A model generated the notes under the pieces. The model saw only the letters and a list, made by a program, of their open reading frames with translations. It did no database searches and was not told the DNA's origin. Positions 14,995 to 22,701 of a stretch of DNA of 24,697 nucleotides are shown here, piece after piece (the stretch's first letter is position 1; every line of letters begins with the position of its first letter). The position numbers and the translations under genes were made by a program. The stretch is taken from positions 1 through 24,697 of the forward strand of contig CAYSPU010000064.1 in assembly GCA_964432995.1 (NCBI GenBank), written 5' to 3'. The stretch is from CAYSPU01 sp964432995 (GTDB taxonomy: Bacteria; Verrucomicrobiota; Verrucomicrobiia; Limisphaerales; JAHDYP01).

Positions 14995-16116
14995 ATGAAA
15001 ACCAGAGTCAACGTGGCCATCGTCGGGCTGGGATTCGGAGCGGAGTTCATCCCCATCTACCAGCGTCATCCGCATGCCCATCTGTATGCCATCTGCCAGC
15101 GCACACCGGAGAAGCTCCACGCGGTGGGCGACGCCTTCGGAGTGGCCAAACGATACACGGATTTCCGTGAACTCCTCCGCGATCCCGAAGTGGACGCCGT
15201 CCACATCAACACGCCGATTCCGGACCATGCCTGGATGTCGATCGCGGGATTGCAGGCGGGCAAACACGTGGCGTGCACGGTGCCCATGGCGACGTCGCTG
15301 GCCGACTGCCGGAGGATCGTGGTCCTGCAGCAGAAGACGGGGCTTCGGTATATGATGATGGAGACGGTGGTCTACGCGCGCGAGTTTCTCTACATGAAGG
15401 AGCTCTATGAGAAAGGCGCGCTCGGGCGGATCCAGTTCCTCCAGGCGAGTCATCAGCAGGACATGGACGGCTGGCCCAACTACTGGCCGGGGCTCCCGCC
15501 GATGTGGTATGCCACCCACTGTGTCGGGCCCGTGTGCGGCCTGACGCGCGCCACGGCGGAATACGTCTCCTGCTTCGGCTCCGGGACGATCCGCCGGGAG
15601 CTCATCGCCAAGTACCAGTCGCCGTTCGCGGTCGAGACCACCCACATCAAGTTCAAGGAGTCGGACCTGAGCGCGCGGATCTACCGTTCGCTGTTCGATG
15701 TGGCCCGGCAGTACCGCGAGAGCATCGATGTCTACGGCTCGAAGGCCTCCATCGAATGGCCGCTGATCGAGCACGAGCCGTTGGTGATGCACCGGGCCAA
15801 GCGGCCCGAGTCGAAGATCCCGAAGCTGGTGCGCGCTCCGGACTACGCCCGGCGGCTGCCCGCGCCGATCCGGAGATTCACCACCAAGGGAGTGTACGAC
15901 CTGGCGAAGAAGACCCACTTGAGCTTCACGCAGGGGGCGGGGCACGGCGGTTCGCATCCGCACCTGGTTCACGAATTCGTGATGGCGCTGGTCGAAGGGC
16001 GCGAGCCGTTCCCGAACGCCCGGCAGTCGGCCAATTGGACGGGCGTGGGGTTGTGCGCCCACCAGTCGGCGTTGAAGGGCGGGGCGATCGTGCGGTTGCC
16101 GGAGTTTACGTTCTGA
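14995..16116 (+). CDS. Gfo/Idh/MocA family oxidoreductase lacking the usual EKP motif
   Basis: This encodes 373 residues. ATG 14995 was chosen because the Rossmann fold begins at once (VNVAIVGLGFGAEFIP), the usual NAD(P)-binding start of these sugar or inositol dehydrogenases. The substrate-binding C-terminal domain follows and includes TQGAGHGGSHPHLVHEFV (about 318-335), whose histidines are typical of one subfamily. The family's EKP motif, whose Lys is catalytic, is replaced by ACTVPMA near residue 100. The reaction may therefore differ from simple dehydrogenation. There is no strong ribosome binding site; a 26-bp palindrome lies just upstream. It is likely part of the sugar pathway controlled by the neighbouring XylR-type protein. 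Substrate unknown. Confidence 0.88.
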   Translation: MKTRVNVAIVGLGFGAEFIPIYQRHPHAHLYAICQRTPEKLHAVGDAFGVAKRYTDFRELLRDPEVDAVHINTPIPDHAWMSIAGLQAGKHVACTVPMATSLADCRRIVVLQQKTGLRYMMMETVVYAREFLYMKELYEKGALGRIQFLQASHQQDMDGWPNYWPGLPPMWYATHCVGPVCGLTRATAEYVSCFGSGTIRRELIAKYQSPFAVETTHIKFKESDLSARIYRSLFDVARQYRESIDVYGSKASIEWPLIEHEPLVMHRAKRPESKIPKLVRAPDYARRLPAPIRRFTTKGVYDLAKKTHLSFTQGAGHGGSHPHLVHEFVMALVEGREPFPNARQSANWTGVGLCAHQSALKGGAIVRLPEFTF

Positions 16117-16539
16117 CGGCCCGGACCGTTCGCGCTCCCGGTGTGAGACATCCGCCGCAGGGCGGCGGCGGGGTGGGGCGTCGCCGGTTGGCCGACACCG
16201 GCCTGTTGGCTGGCGCTGTGCCGGAGCGCGACCGGCCTGCCGAGCCGTAGCCTTGGCGGAGGCTGGTCCCCCGGTCGCAGCAGTCGCGAGGGACGGGGGC
16301 TGCTCCCGAATCGGGATGCCTGTCCGACTTGCGGGGCTGCTGCCCGCCGGGACGGCGGGCGGTCCGCAGGGGAGCGCTGCCATGTGTCGGTGCCAGGCGA
16401 CCGGACGTGCCGCCGAATGGGACACTCGGCGTGGAAGCGATGATTCCTGCCTTCCGCGGCGCCCTCGGAGAGGTCGCCCTGCCATCTGGCCGAGGCACAC
16501 GCGGCAGCGAGCGGTCCACCCGATGCTCCGGGTTTCGGA
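16117..16539. other. Gene-free region with hairpins and a REP
   Basis: I see no gene here. It is between the convergent Gfo/Idh/MocA and nitroreductase genes. It holds a perfect hairpin GCCCGCCG/CGGCGGGC (16342-16349 and 16353-16360) without a T-run, so it is not a classical terminator. It also holds a stretch at 16245-16265 (CGTAGCCTTGGCGGAGGC) that I recognise as a frequent Verrucomicrobiota repeat, and a single REP at 16458-16482. Confidence 0.6.
16458..16482. repeat. Single REP, GTAG family, foot changed to GCAG
   Basis: GGCGCCCTC (16458-16466), loop GGA, GAGGTCGCC (16470-16478) are identical to the hairpin of the 6201-6306 element. The foot reads CTGC instead of CTAC. No inverted partner is visible nearby. 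Confidence 0.65.
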
Positions 16540-17190
16540 TCAGCGGTGCTCGATCAACTGGTCGGCCGGGAAGCGGACTTTGGGGAGAGCCGCATAGGAG
16601 TCGTCGGCGGCGCGGTAACCGGCAGCGCAGAGGACGGACGTGGTGAGCCCGCGGGGGTGGAGGTCGAGGGCCTCATCGTATTTGGCCGGTTCCATGCCTT
16701 CCATGGGGCAGGTATCGATTCCGAGGAGGGCGGCGGAGGCGATGAGGCTCCCGAGCGCGATATAGACTTGCTGTCGGGCCCACGCCACGAGGTGATGGGA
16801 GAGGGGGCTCTTGAAGAGGGCGTTGACCATGATCTGGCGGAAGTCGGCCAACGAGTCGCGGGGCACGCCCCGCACGGCGGCCATGCGGTCGAGGTAGGCG
16901 TCGACGTCGGCTTCCTGCAGGCGGCGTTTGACGGTGAAGACGACGAGGTGGGAGCAATCGGCGATTTGGCGTTGGTTCCAGGTGGCGGGCACGAGTCGCT
17001 CGCGCAAGGGTTGGTCGGTCACCACCAGGGCCTTCCACGGTTGCAGGCCGAAGGACGACGGAGTGAGCATGAGCGCCTCCTCAAGCGTCCGCCAATCCTC
17101 GGGAGGGATCTTGCGGGTCGGGTCGAACTTCTTGGTGGCGTAACGCCACCGGAGTTGCTGGAGGAGGAGGTCGTTCGCGACGGCTTTCAT
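16540..17190 (-). CDS. NAD(P)H-dependent nitroreductase family protein (NfsB-like)
   Basis: This encodes 216 residues from ATG 17190; an in-frame TTG at 17205 would add five. These are FMN enzymes that reduce nitro compounds or quinones in the cytoplasm. Seen in the sequence: LRWRYATKKFDPTRKIPPEDW (the FMN-contacting N-terminus RYxTKxFD), SSFGLQPWKALVV, and near the end GIDTCPMEGMEPAKYDEAL followed by LCAAGYR. The length is normal for the NfsB group. It stands alone, 423 bp from the Gfo/Idh/MocA gene on the other strand and 242 bp from the M16 operon. No clear ribosome binding site. Confidence 0.9.
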   Translation of the reverse strand: MKAVANDLLLQQLRWRYATKKFDPTRKIPPEDWRTLEEALMLTPSSFGLQPWKALVVTDQPLRERLVPATWNQRQIADCSHLVVFTVKRRLQEADVDAYLDRMAAVRGVPRDSLADFRQIMVNALFKSPLSHHLVAWARQQVYIALGSLIASAALLGIDTCPMEGMEPAKYDEALDLHPRGLTTSVLCAAGYRAADDSYAALPKVRFPADQLIEHR

Positions 17191-17236
17191 AGGGCTCGGG
17201 TGCAAGATCAGTCACCGCGGCATGGAAGTGAGTTCA

Positions 17237-17266
17237 ACCACGGATGAACACCGATGGACACGGATG
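17237..17266. repeat. 10-bp period repeat (CACGGATG type), copy 2
   Basis: CCACGGATGAACACCGATGG followed by ACACGGATGG is the same element as 2040-2076 but in the opposite orientation. It is in the 242-bp gap upstream of the nitroreductase. The rest of the gap has a small hairpin GAACGG/CCGTTC near 17311-17332 and no gene. Confidence 0.7.
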
Positions 17267-17432
17267 GGGAAGGGTGTGGACGCGAATCCCGGGAGTTGCC
17301 GCGAAGAGAGCGAACGGGAGCAAATCCGTTCCGCTTCGCGTGAGATCGCCGAATTCGCGTTTGTCTCTCCGGAGATCCGTGGGGATCGGCGTTCATGCGT
17401 GGTGCGGTCTGCCCCCGACGCCGGCCGGGAGT

Positions 17433-18944
17433 CTACGGAAGGGGAAGGGGTTTGAGCGTGAGGGGGTCACGGAGCGGGACCCGGATGACTTTGTTCCCGA
17501 CCAGTTCCGGCAGGCGCTCGGGGTGATCCGGATGGCCTTGCAGGATTTCCTCCCGGCGTCCGACGGCGAGCACCACGACGCGGCCGGGCGTGAGGTAGGT
17601 TTTGGCGACCCGCTGGATGTCGGCCTTGGTGACCGCCGCCACTTTCTCGCGATACGTCCGCCAGTAGCCGGGGTCGCGCGCGTAGCGCCCGGTGAATTCA
17701 TCCTGGGCGAACGTTCCGGCGATCTGTCCTTTGGTGGCGAAGACGCGCGGGAAGGAATCGATGAAGGACTTCCTGGCCGTCTCCAGTTCCACATCCGAGA
17801 CCGGTTCGGCGGCGATCCGCCTCATTTCTTCAAGGACGATGCCGGTGGCATAGGCCACCGTGCGTCCTTTGGTCTGGAAGTAGGCGGTGAAGGTGGAGGG
17901 ATAGTAGACCCCTCCTGGAAACGCCGAGCCCGCCGAATACGCGAGGCCTTCGTCCGAGCGGATCCGGTTCACGATCCGCGAGGTGAAACCGCCGCTGCCC
18001 AAAATGTCGTTCATCACCAGGATGGGGAACATGTCGGGATGATCGCGTCGCACGCCCGGGAGGAGGACGGAGACGCGGCCCTGGTTGACGTCCTTCTCGA
18101 CGAGGTAGGCGCCGGCGGGGGCGAGTTTCGGATCTGCGGGTACGGCCGGGGGCCGTTCGCCGGTGAACGGCCAGTCGGCAAACAGCTTCTCGAGCCGGGC
18201 GATCATGTCGTCGCGATCGAAGTCGCCGTTGACCGCAACGATGAAATTGGCGGGGTGCACCCAGCGCCGGTGAAACGCCTGGAGGTCCTCGCGTGTGATG
18301 GACTCGACGGAGGGGCCGGTCGGGAGGCGGTTGCTGAAGAACGATTCGCCGTCGGCCAGTGATCGTCGTTCCCGGCCTTCGATGTTGCCGGAGTCGTCAT
18401 TGCGCTGCCGCATTTCCTGGAGCAGTTGCTGCCTGCGCAGGGTCAGTTTGTCCTCCTGGAAGCGCGGGGCCGTCAGCACCTCCCGCAGGATCGCCAGACC
18501 CTCGTCCAGGTCTTTCCGCAGCAGGTTCAGGCTGACGCTGCCCTGGGTGTCGCTGATTCCGGATCCCAACCGGGCGGCGAGGAAGTCGAGGCGTTCCTCG
18601 AGATCCTCGGCGGTGCGGGACGCGGTGCCGCCGCGGGCCAGCAGGTAGCCGGTCAGCTCTGCCAGGCCTTCCTTGCCCTCAGGCACCACGTAGTTGCCGG
18701 TGCGGATGAGGACAACCAGGTTCACGAGCGGCAGTTCGCGGTCCGGCACGACGTAGGCTACGGAACCGTTCTTCAGCGGCACGCGGTATTCCGCGGGCGC
18801 GGGCGGTTCGTAGGCGAGCGGCGGGAACTGCAGCTTCTCCGGTCGATCGGGAATCTCGGCCGCCATGAGCCCGGGCCGGCCGATGAGGAGAGCCAGCGCC
18901 AGGAGCAGGCTGCGGGACCGCGTGACAGGGTGGAAGCGGTTCAT
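17433..18944 (-). CDS. M16 family peptidase partner without the zinc motif
   Basis: This encodes 503 residues with a signal peptide (MNRFHPVTRSRSLLLALALL, ending near LMAA). It has two M16 domains: about 50-250, with the N-terminal inverzincin-type fold, and about 250-480. Where catalytic members have HxxEH, this protein has GKEGLAELTGYLLARGGT, so it cannot bind zinc in the usual way. Later family features are kept: DLQAFHRRWVHPANFIVAVNGDFD and SDEGLAYSAGS (the R/Y substrate-binding loop). In two-gene M16 systems the non-catalytic partner completes the chamber. The ATG overlaps the stop of the upstream catalytic gene (ATGA), so the two should be made together and act in the periplasm. Confidence 0.9.
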   Translation of the reverse strand: MNRFHPVTRSRSLLLALALLIGRPGLMAAEIPDRPEKLQFPPLAYEPPAPAEYRVPLKNGSVAYVVPDRELPLVNLVVLIRTGNYVVPEGKEGLAELTGYLLARGGTASRTAEDLEERLDFLAARLGSGISDTQGSVSLNLLRKDLDEGLAILREVLTAPRFQEDKLTLRRQQLLQEMRQRNDDSGNIEGRERRSLADGESFFSNRLPTGPSVESITREDLQAFHRRWVHPANFIVAVNGDFDRDDMIARLEKLFADWPFTGERPPAVPADPKLAPAGAYLVEKDVNQGRVSVLLPGVRRDHPDMFPILVMNDILGSGGFTSRIVNRIRSDEGLAYSAGSAFPGGVYYPSTFTAYFQTKGRTVAYATGIVLEEMRRIAAEPVSDVELETARKSFIDSFPRVFATKGQIAGTFAQDEFTGRYARDPGYWRTYREKVAAVTKADIQRVAKTYLTPGRVVVLAVGRREEILQGHPDHPERLPELVGNKVIRVPLRDPLTLKPLPLP

Positions 18945-20530
18945 CGTGCGGCCTCCTTCCGTTCGGCGAGGGCGGCGGCGGGTTTGCGGGTGTAGATCGC
19001 CACGGCTCGGTTCTCTTTGGTGAAATAGGTTTGCGCCACGCGCCGGACGTCGGCGGCGGAGACGGCCTGATATTTCGGTCCGGCCTCGTTGATTTCGCGC
19101 CAGTTGCCGAGGCCGTCGTTGAAAATGAGTTGGAAGAGGATGGGCATGTTGCCGGAGAGCTTCCGATACTCGTTGGCGGCGAAGTTGTTCTTCACCTTTT
19201 GCAGTTCGGCATCGGGCACATCGGTCTGCTGGAGTTTGGTCAGTTCGGCGTAGATGGCGGTCTCCACCTCCTCCGGCGCGTGTCCCTCCCTGGCTTCGCC
19301 GCCGGCGTTGAACAGCCCCCCCCACTTGCGCGAGTCCTGCGCGGCGTAGACCTCCGTCGCCACCTGCGCGCCGAGCACGATCCCGCGATAGAGCCGCCCG
19401 GTGCGCGTCGACAGGAGTCGGGCCAGCACGTCGAGCGCGTAGGCGTCCCGGTGCCCGAACGGTACCGTGTGCCACAGAATATCCACCTGGGGATTGGTCT
19501 CGGCCTCGGCGTAGAACCGTTTCTCGGCGGGTTGGGGCGGCTCCCAGGTGATGATCTCGGGGGCGTCGCGCGGCCCGCGGGGGATTCGACCGAAGTATTG
19601 GGTGGCGAGGGCCTCGGCTCGTGGCGCGGAGAAGTCGCCGACGAGGATGAGGGCGATGTTCTGCGGTGCATAGTAGGTTGCGTAGAACTCGTCAGCCTGC
19701 GCCTTGGAGATGGAGGAGACGTCGGCCGGCCAGCCGATCACCGGCCACTGGTAAGGGCTCGCGTCCCAGAAGACCGAGTTGAAGCTCTCCTGGAACTTGC
19801 CCAGCGGCGTCGATTCCGTCCGCAAACGGCGCTCCTCGTAGACGACGTCGCGCTCGGCGTAAAACTCGCGGAACACGGGCCGCATCAGGCGCTCGGATTC
19901 CATCCACATCCAGAGCTCGAGTTTGTTCGCCGGCACGGTGATGAAGTAGGCGGTCATGTCCTCGCTCGTGAAGGCGTTCATCCCCGATCCCCCCGCCGCC
20001 GTGTAGATCCGGTCGAATTCGTTCTTCACCAGGATCTCGCGCTGCCGGGCGATCAACTCCTGGAACTTGCGGTCCAACTCCCGCAAGCGCTCGCCGCGGT
20101 TCTCCGGCTTCTGCAGGTCGTCGATCTCCCCGCGCCGGAACGCGGCCCGCAGCTTCGCCTCCTCCCGCCGCATCTCCTCCCGCACCGCCTCCTGCTCCGC
20201 CAGGATCTCCACGTCCAGGGCGTAGTTCTTCGTTCCCACCGTCGGTGTTCCCTTGAACATCATGTGCTCGAAGAGGTGGGCGATGCCCGTAATGCCGGGC
20301 CGTTCGTTGGCGCTCCCCACGTGCGCCACCCAGCCGCCGGAGACGGACGGATCGTCGTGCCGTTCCACCATCAACATCCGCAACCCGTTCGGCAGAGTGC
20401 GCTCCACCACCGGCACCTGTTGCGCTTCGACGGCGACCATTGAGACCAGCGCCGACAGCAGCGCCACCGCTCGTCCACCGCCGCTCCGGGACCTGCGGCC
20501 AGGATCCAACCTCGGTAATGCAGTGTTCAC
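18941..20530 (-). CDS. M16 family zinc metallopeptidase (catalytic subunit)
   Basis: This encodes 529 residues from GTG 20530. The zinc motif is IAHLFEHMMFKG, with His85 and His89 as ligands and Glu88 catalytic. The third ligand is probably in YAERDVVYEERRLRTES. The insert between them (about 100-165) is a charged, probably coiled region typical of long pitrilysin-like bacterial members. The start GTG 20530 gives MNTALPRLDPGRRSRSGGG followed by AVALLSALVSMVAVEA, an export signal. The longer open frame to 20653 runs through a REP-like repeat and is unlikely to be real. It degrades peptides in the periplasm by analogy. The last four bases overlap the next gene's start. Confidence 0.9.
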   Translation of the reverse strand: MNTALPRLDPGRRSRSGGGRAVALLSALVSMVAVEAQQVPVVERTLPNGLRMLMVERHDDPSVSGGWVAHVGSANERPGITGIAHLFEHMMFKGTPTVGTKNYALDVEILAEQEAVREEMRREEAKLRAAFRRGEIDDLQKPENRGERLRELDRKFQELIARQREILVKNEFDRIYTAAGGSGMNAFTSEDMTAYFITVPANKLELWMWMESERLMRPVFREFYAERDVVYEERRLRTESTPLGKFQESFNSVFWDASPYQWPVIGWPADVSSISKAQADEFYATYYAPQNIALILVGDFSAPRAEALATQYFGRIPRGPRDAPEIITWEPPQPAEKRFYAEAETNPQVDILWHTVPFGHRDAYALDVLARLLSTRTGRLYRGIVLGAQVATEVYAAQDSRKWGGLFNAGGEAREGHAPEEVETAIYAELTKLQQTDVPDAELQKVKNNFAANEYRKLSGNMPILFQLIFNDGLGNWREINEAGPKYQAVSAADVRRVAQTYFTKENRAVAIYTRKPAAALAERKEAAR

Positions 20531-20578
20531 GCCGCAGAGACCACCATCAACCGGCTCCAGCGTCAACGGTGTTCCCGT

Positions 20579-20670
20579 CGTCCGCGGCTGCGGCGCGTGT
20601 AGGAAGTCGGTGCAGGAGACTGTTGCCCGAAAGCGGCGCGGCGGCGCCCGCACTCCACGACGCTGACGCG
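20579..20670. repeat. RAYT-associated 92-bp repeat, copy A
   Basis: It is nearly identical over 92 bp to copy B (21308-21399). The right end is a hairpin (stem GCG plus GCGC with one bulged base) with foot CTCC (20653-20656), which is GGAG on the minus strand, one base from the stem. It ends 10 bp from the stop codon of the RAYT gene. It extends the reading frame of the M16 gene artificially. Confidence 0.85.
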
Positions 20671-20680
20671 GCAGACAAGT

Positions 20681-21250
20681 CTACCATTCAGGCTCCAGCT
20701 CGAACGAATCGTCAACCTGCACCCTGTCCGTCTTGAACCGGTAGATGCTCTTCACCCGAGCCGACGATGCCGTGCGTTCAAACCAGGCGGCGGAACACCA
20801 AGGGTACTGGTTGGCGACCCGAACCAAACCGTGCTTCACCGCGTTCTGGTGGACGTAGTTCAATCGCGCCAAGTAGGAGCGTTGATATGTCAGGCGAGTT
20901 TCCCAGAAGTTGTGCCAAACCTGGCGACCCGGGGTATGGTCGAGGCGATTAGTCCAGGCAGCGGTCTTCGTATGCAACAGACCGAGCATCTGGGAGAGGT
21001 TCCGAGCGTCGGCAGCCGCCGGTGGAGAATGCGCAATGAAGTGGTAGTGGTTGGAGAAGACTGCCCAGGCTTCGAGATTCCACCCAAAGTCGCGTGCCAC
21101 CGTGAGCAAACCACGGTGCAGAACTTGCAGACGGTCGCGTCCCTTGAAGTGGTGAAGTTTGAGATAGGTGCCCGCAGTGACGAAGTAGGCGCCACGGGTA
21201 CCCAGCTGATGCGTGGGAGCATGCGGCCATGGCGTCCTTGGCTCCGCCAT
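20681..21250 (-). CDS. REP-associated tyrosine transposase (RAYT), Y1/IS200-like
   Basis: This encodes 189 residues and appears intact. It shows AYFVTAGTYLK, then AVFSNHYHFIAHS with the HxH metal site of HUH nucleases at His68 and His70. RSYLARLNYVHQNAVKHGLV follows; it contains the candidate catalytic tyrosines (Tyr126, Tyr132) and the N-x-VKHG signature of RAYTs, then QYPWCSAAWF. RAYTs are single-copy domesticated relatives of IS200 transposases that cut and move REP sequences as single strands. Two repeat copies lie directly on either side of this gene (A after the stop, B 57 bp before the start) and a third further upstream. This is the usual arrangement for a RAYT and its cognate REPs. 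No strong ribosome binding site. ATG 21250 is the natural start. Confidence 0.92.
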   Translation of the reverse strand: MAEPRTPWPHAPTHQLGTRGAYFVTAGTYLKLHHFKGRDRLQVLHRGLLTVARDFGWNLEAWAVFSNHYHFIAHSPPAAADARNLSQMLGLLHTKTAAWTNRLDHTPGRQVWHNFWETRLTYQRSYLARLNYVHQNAVKHGLVRVANQYPWCSAAWFERTASSARVKSIYRFKTDRVQVDDSFELEPEW

Positions 21251-21307
21251 GTCCAGAGAGTGTCCATGGCCGATTGGGAAGGCAACTCGTTTTCAGGGGC
21301 GGCCGTT

Positions 21308-21399
21308 CGTCCGCGGCTGCGGCGCGTGTAGGAAGTCGGTGCAGGAGACTGTTGCCCGAAAGCGGCGCGGCGGCGCCCGCACTCCACGACGCTGGCGCG
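21308..21399. repeat. RAYT-associated 92-bp repeat, copy B
   Basis: It is almost identical to copy A and in the same orientation, 57 bp upstream of the RAYT start codon. The hairpin and CTCC foot (21382-21385) are intact. The left end, as in copy A, starts CGTCCGCGGCTGCGG without the GGAGT seen in copy C. Confidence 0.85.
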
Positions 21400-21412
21400 T
21401 TTTCGAACGCGC
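21395..21412. other. Perfect hairpin with TTCG loop
   Basis: GCGCGTT (21395-21401), TTCG, AACGCGC (21406-21412) is a 7-bp perfect stem closed by a TTCG tetraloop, between repeat copies B and C. It has no following T-run, so it is not a classical terminator. It may be part of the repeat system. Confidence 0.65.
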
Positions 21413-21434
21413 CCCCGACGACGCTGGCCGTCTT

Positions 21435-21531
21435 GGAGTGCGCCCGCGGCTGCGGCGCTGTACGAAGTCGGTGCAGGAGATGGTTGCCCGAGAGCGGCGC
21501 GGCGGCGCACGCACTCCACGACGCTGACGCG
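21435..21531. repeat. RAYT-associated repeat, copy C: complete REPIN with GGAG feet
   Basis: Left: GGAG (21435-21438), T, then a hairpin with stems GCGC and CGC, one bulged C and loop GGCT (21440-21458). Right, inverted: a hairpin with stems GCG and GCGC, one bulged A and loop GGCG (21494-21512), then A and CTCC (21514-21517). The two feet and one-base spacers are mirror images. Homology with A and B continues to 21531. This copy is the more diverged of the three but the only one with both feet. Confidence 0.8.
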
Positions 21532-21548
21532 ATGTCGAATACCCCTTA

Positions 21549-21580
21549 CCGTCCCACCGTCCCACCGTCTCACCGTCGCA
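21549..21580. repeat. 8-bp tandem repeat, 4 units
   Basis: CCGTCCCA occurs twice, then CCGTCTCA and CCGTCGCA. It is a short array between REPIN copy C and the epimerase gene. Its period equals that of the 28-unit array at 10657-10880, but the sequence is unrelated. Confidence 0.8.
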
Positions 21581-21642
21581 CCGGTCTTCCGGTTGTTTCT
21601 GCCTCTTGCCTGGCGACCGGCTTTTGTGTTGAGGTTCGCCGC

Positions 21643-22701
21643 GTGCAACTGACCTATCGGCGGCTCGCCCTGCAACTGGCGCATCCCTGGACCATCGCCC
21701 GCACCCTGGGCAAGGTGCCTCGGGAGAAGCAGCAGACCGCACACGTAGTGGTGGCTGAACTCACCGATGGCCACGGCGTGTGCGGCCTGGGGGAAGCCGC
21801 GCCTTCGCCGCGCTACGGGGAATCCGTCGAATCGGTCGCGGCCTTCCTCGGGCGGGTGGACGCGGCGCGGCTTTCGTTTGACGATGTGGACGGGAGTTGG
21901 CGCTACTTGGAAGGGTTGGGGCCCGGCGAGGCCGCGGCACGTTGCGCGCTGGACATTGCGCTGCACGATGGCGCGGCCCGTCGGGCGGGTCGGCCTTTGT
22001 ACGATCACCTCGGCCTCGGTTTCCGCGAGGGGCACCATGTCACCTCCTTTAGCATTGGCCTGGACGCGCCCGAAGTCATCCGTCGCAAGGTCGGGTTGGC
22101 CGCGGCGTTTCCGATTCTCAAGGTCAAGCTCGGGAGCCCGAAGGACCGGGAGATCATGGCCGCCGTGCGCGAGGTGGCCCCGACCAAGCGGGTGCGGGTG
22201 GACGCCAACGAGGCCTGGAAGACGCGCGAGGAAGCGTTGCGTCACCTGGAATGGCTGGCCGCCGATGGGCAGGTCGAGTTCGTGGAGCAGCCGATGCCGG
22301 CGGGGACGGCGCGGGCCGATCTGGCCTGGCTGAAGGCGCGGGCGCCGCTGCCCTTGATGGCGGACGAATCCTGCCTGACGCCGGAGGCGGCGGCGCAGTG
22401 CGCCGAGGGTTTCCACGCGGTCAACGTGAAGCTGGTGAAGACGGCCGGCGTGCGCGGCGCGCTGGCCACGCTGCGCGCCGCCCGGCGCGCAGGGCTGCGG
22501 ACCATGTTGGGCTGCATGGTCGAGACGAGCATCCTCATCTCCGCCGCCGCTCATCTGGCGGAACTCACCGATTACCTGGATCTCGACGGCAATCTCCTGA
22601 TCACGAACGACCCGTATTGCGGCGTGGCCGCAGAGCGCGGCGTGCTCTCTTTCGTTGGGGCCGCGGAACGAAGCGGACTGCGTGTCGGGCGCCGCGTCTG
22701 A
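21643..22701 (+). CDS. Dipeptide epimerase (enolase superfamily, L-Ala-D/L-Glu epimerase type)
   Basis: This encodes 352 residues from GTG 21643, which has GAGG 8 nt upstream. The longer open frame runs through repeats and is not credible. These enzymes invert the second residue of dipeptides such as L-Ala-D-Glu during recycling of cell-wall peptides. Visible active-site parts: FPILKVKLGS (KxK catalytic base), VDANEAW, EFVEQPMP and MADESC (three metal ligands), VNVKLVKTAG (second catalytic Lys), and DLDGNLL near the C-terminus (the DxD motif that binds the dipeptide amino group). All expected residues are present, so it should be active. The 3' end overlaps the convergent exonuclease frame by about 100 bp. 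The exact dipeptide is uncertain. Confidence 0.9.
   Translation: MQLTYRRLALQLAHPWTIARTLGKVPREKQQTAHVVVAELTDGHGVCGLGEAAPSPRYGESVESVAAFLGRVDAARLSFDDVDGSWRYLEGLGPGEAAARCALDIALHDGAARRAGRPLYDHLGLGFREGHHVTSFSIGLDAPEVIRRKVGLAAAFPILKVKLGSPKDREIMAAVREVAPTKRVRVDANEAWKTREEALRHLEWLAADGQVEFVEQPMPAGTARADLAWLKARAPLPLMADESCLTPEAAAQCAEGFHAVNVKLVKTAGVRGALATLRAARRAGLRTMLGCMVETSILISAAAHLAELTDYLDLDGNLLITNDPYCGVAAERGVLSFVGAAERSGLRVGRRV

Noticed and set aside
16342..16360. Rho-independent terminator
   Set aside because: A perfect GC hairpin, but with no T-run on either side.
20538..20566. TTGACG-17-TGGTCT promoter for the M16 operon (minus strand)
   Set aside because: The spacing is ideal and it would give a leaderless message at GTG 20530, but the -10 lacks the key A, so I did not list it.
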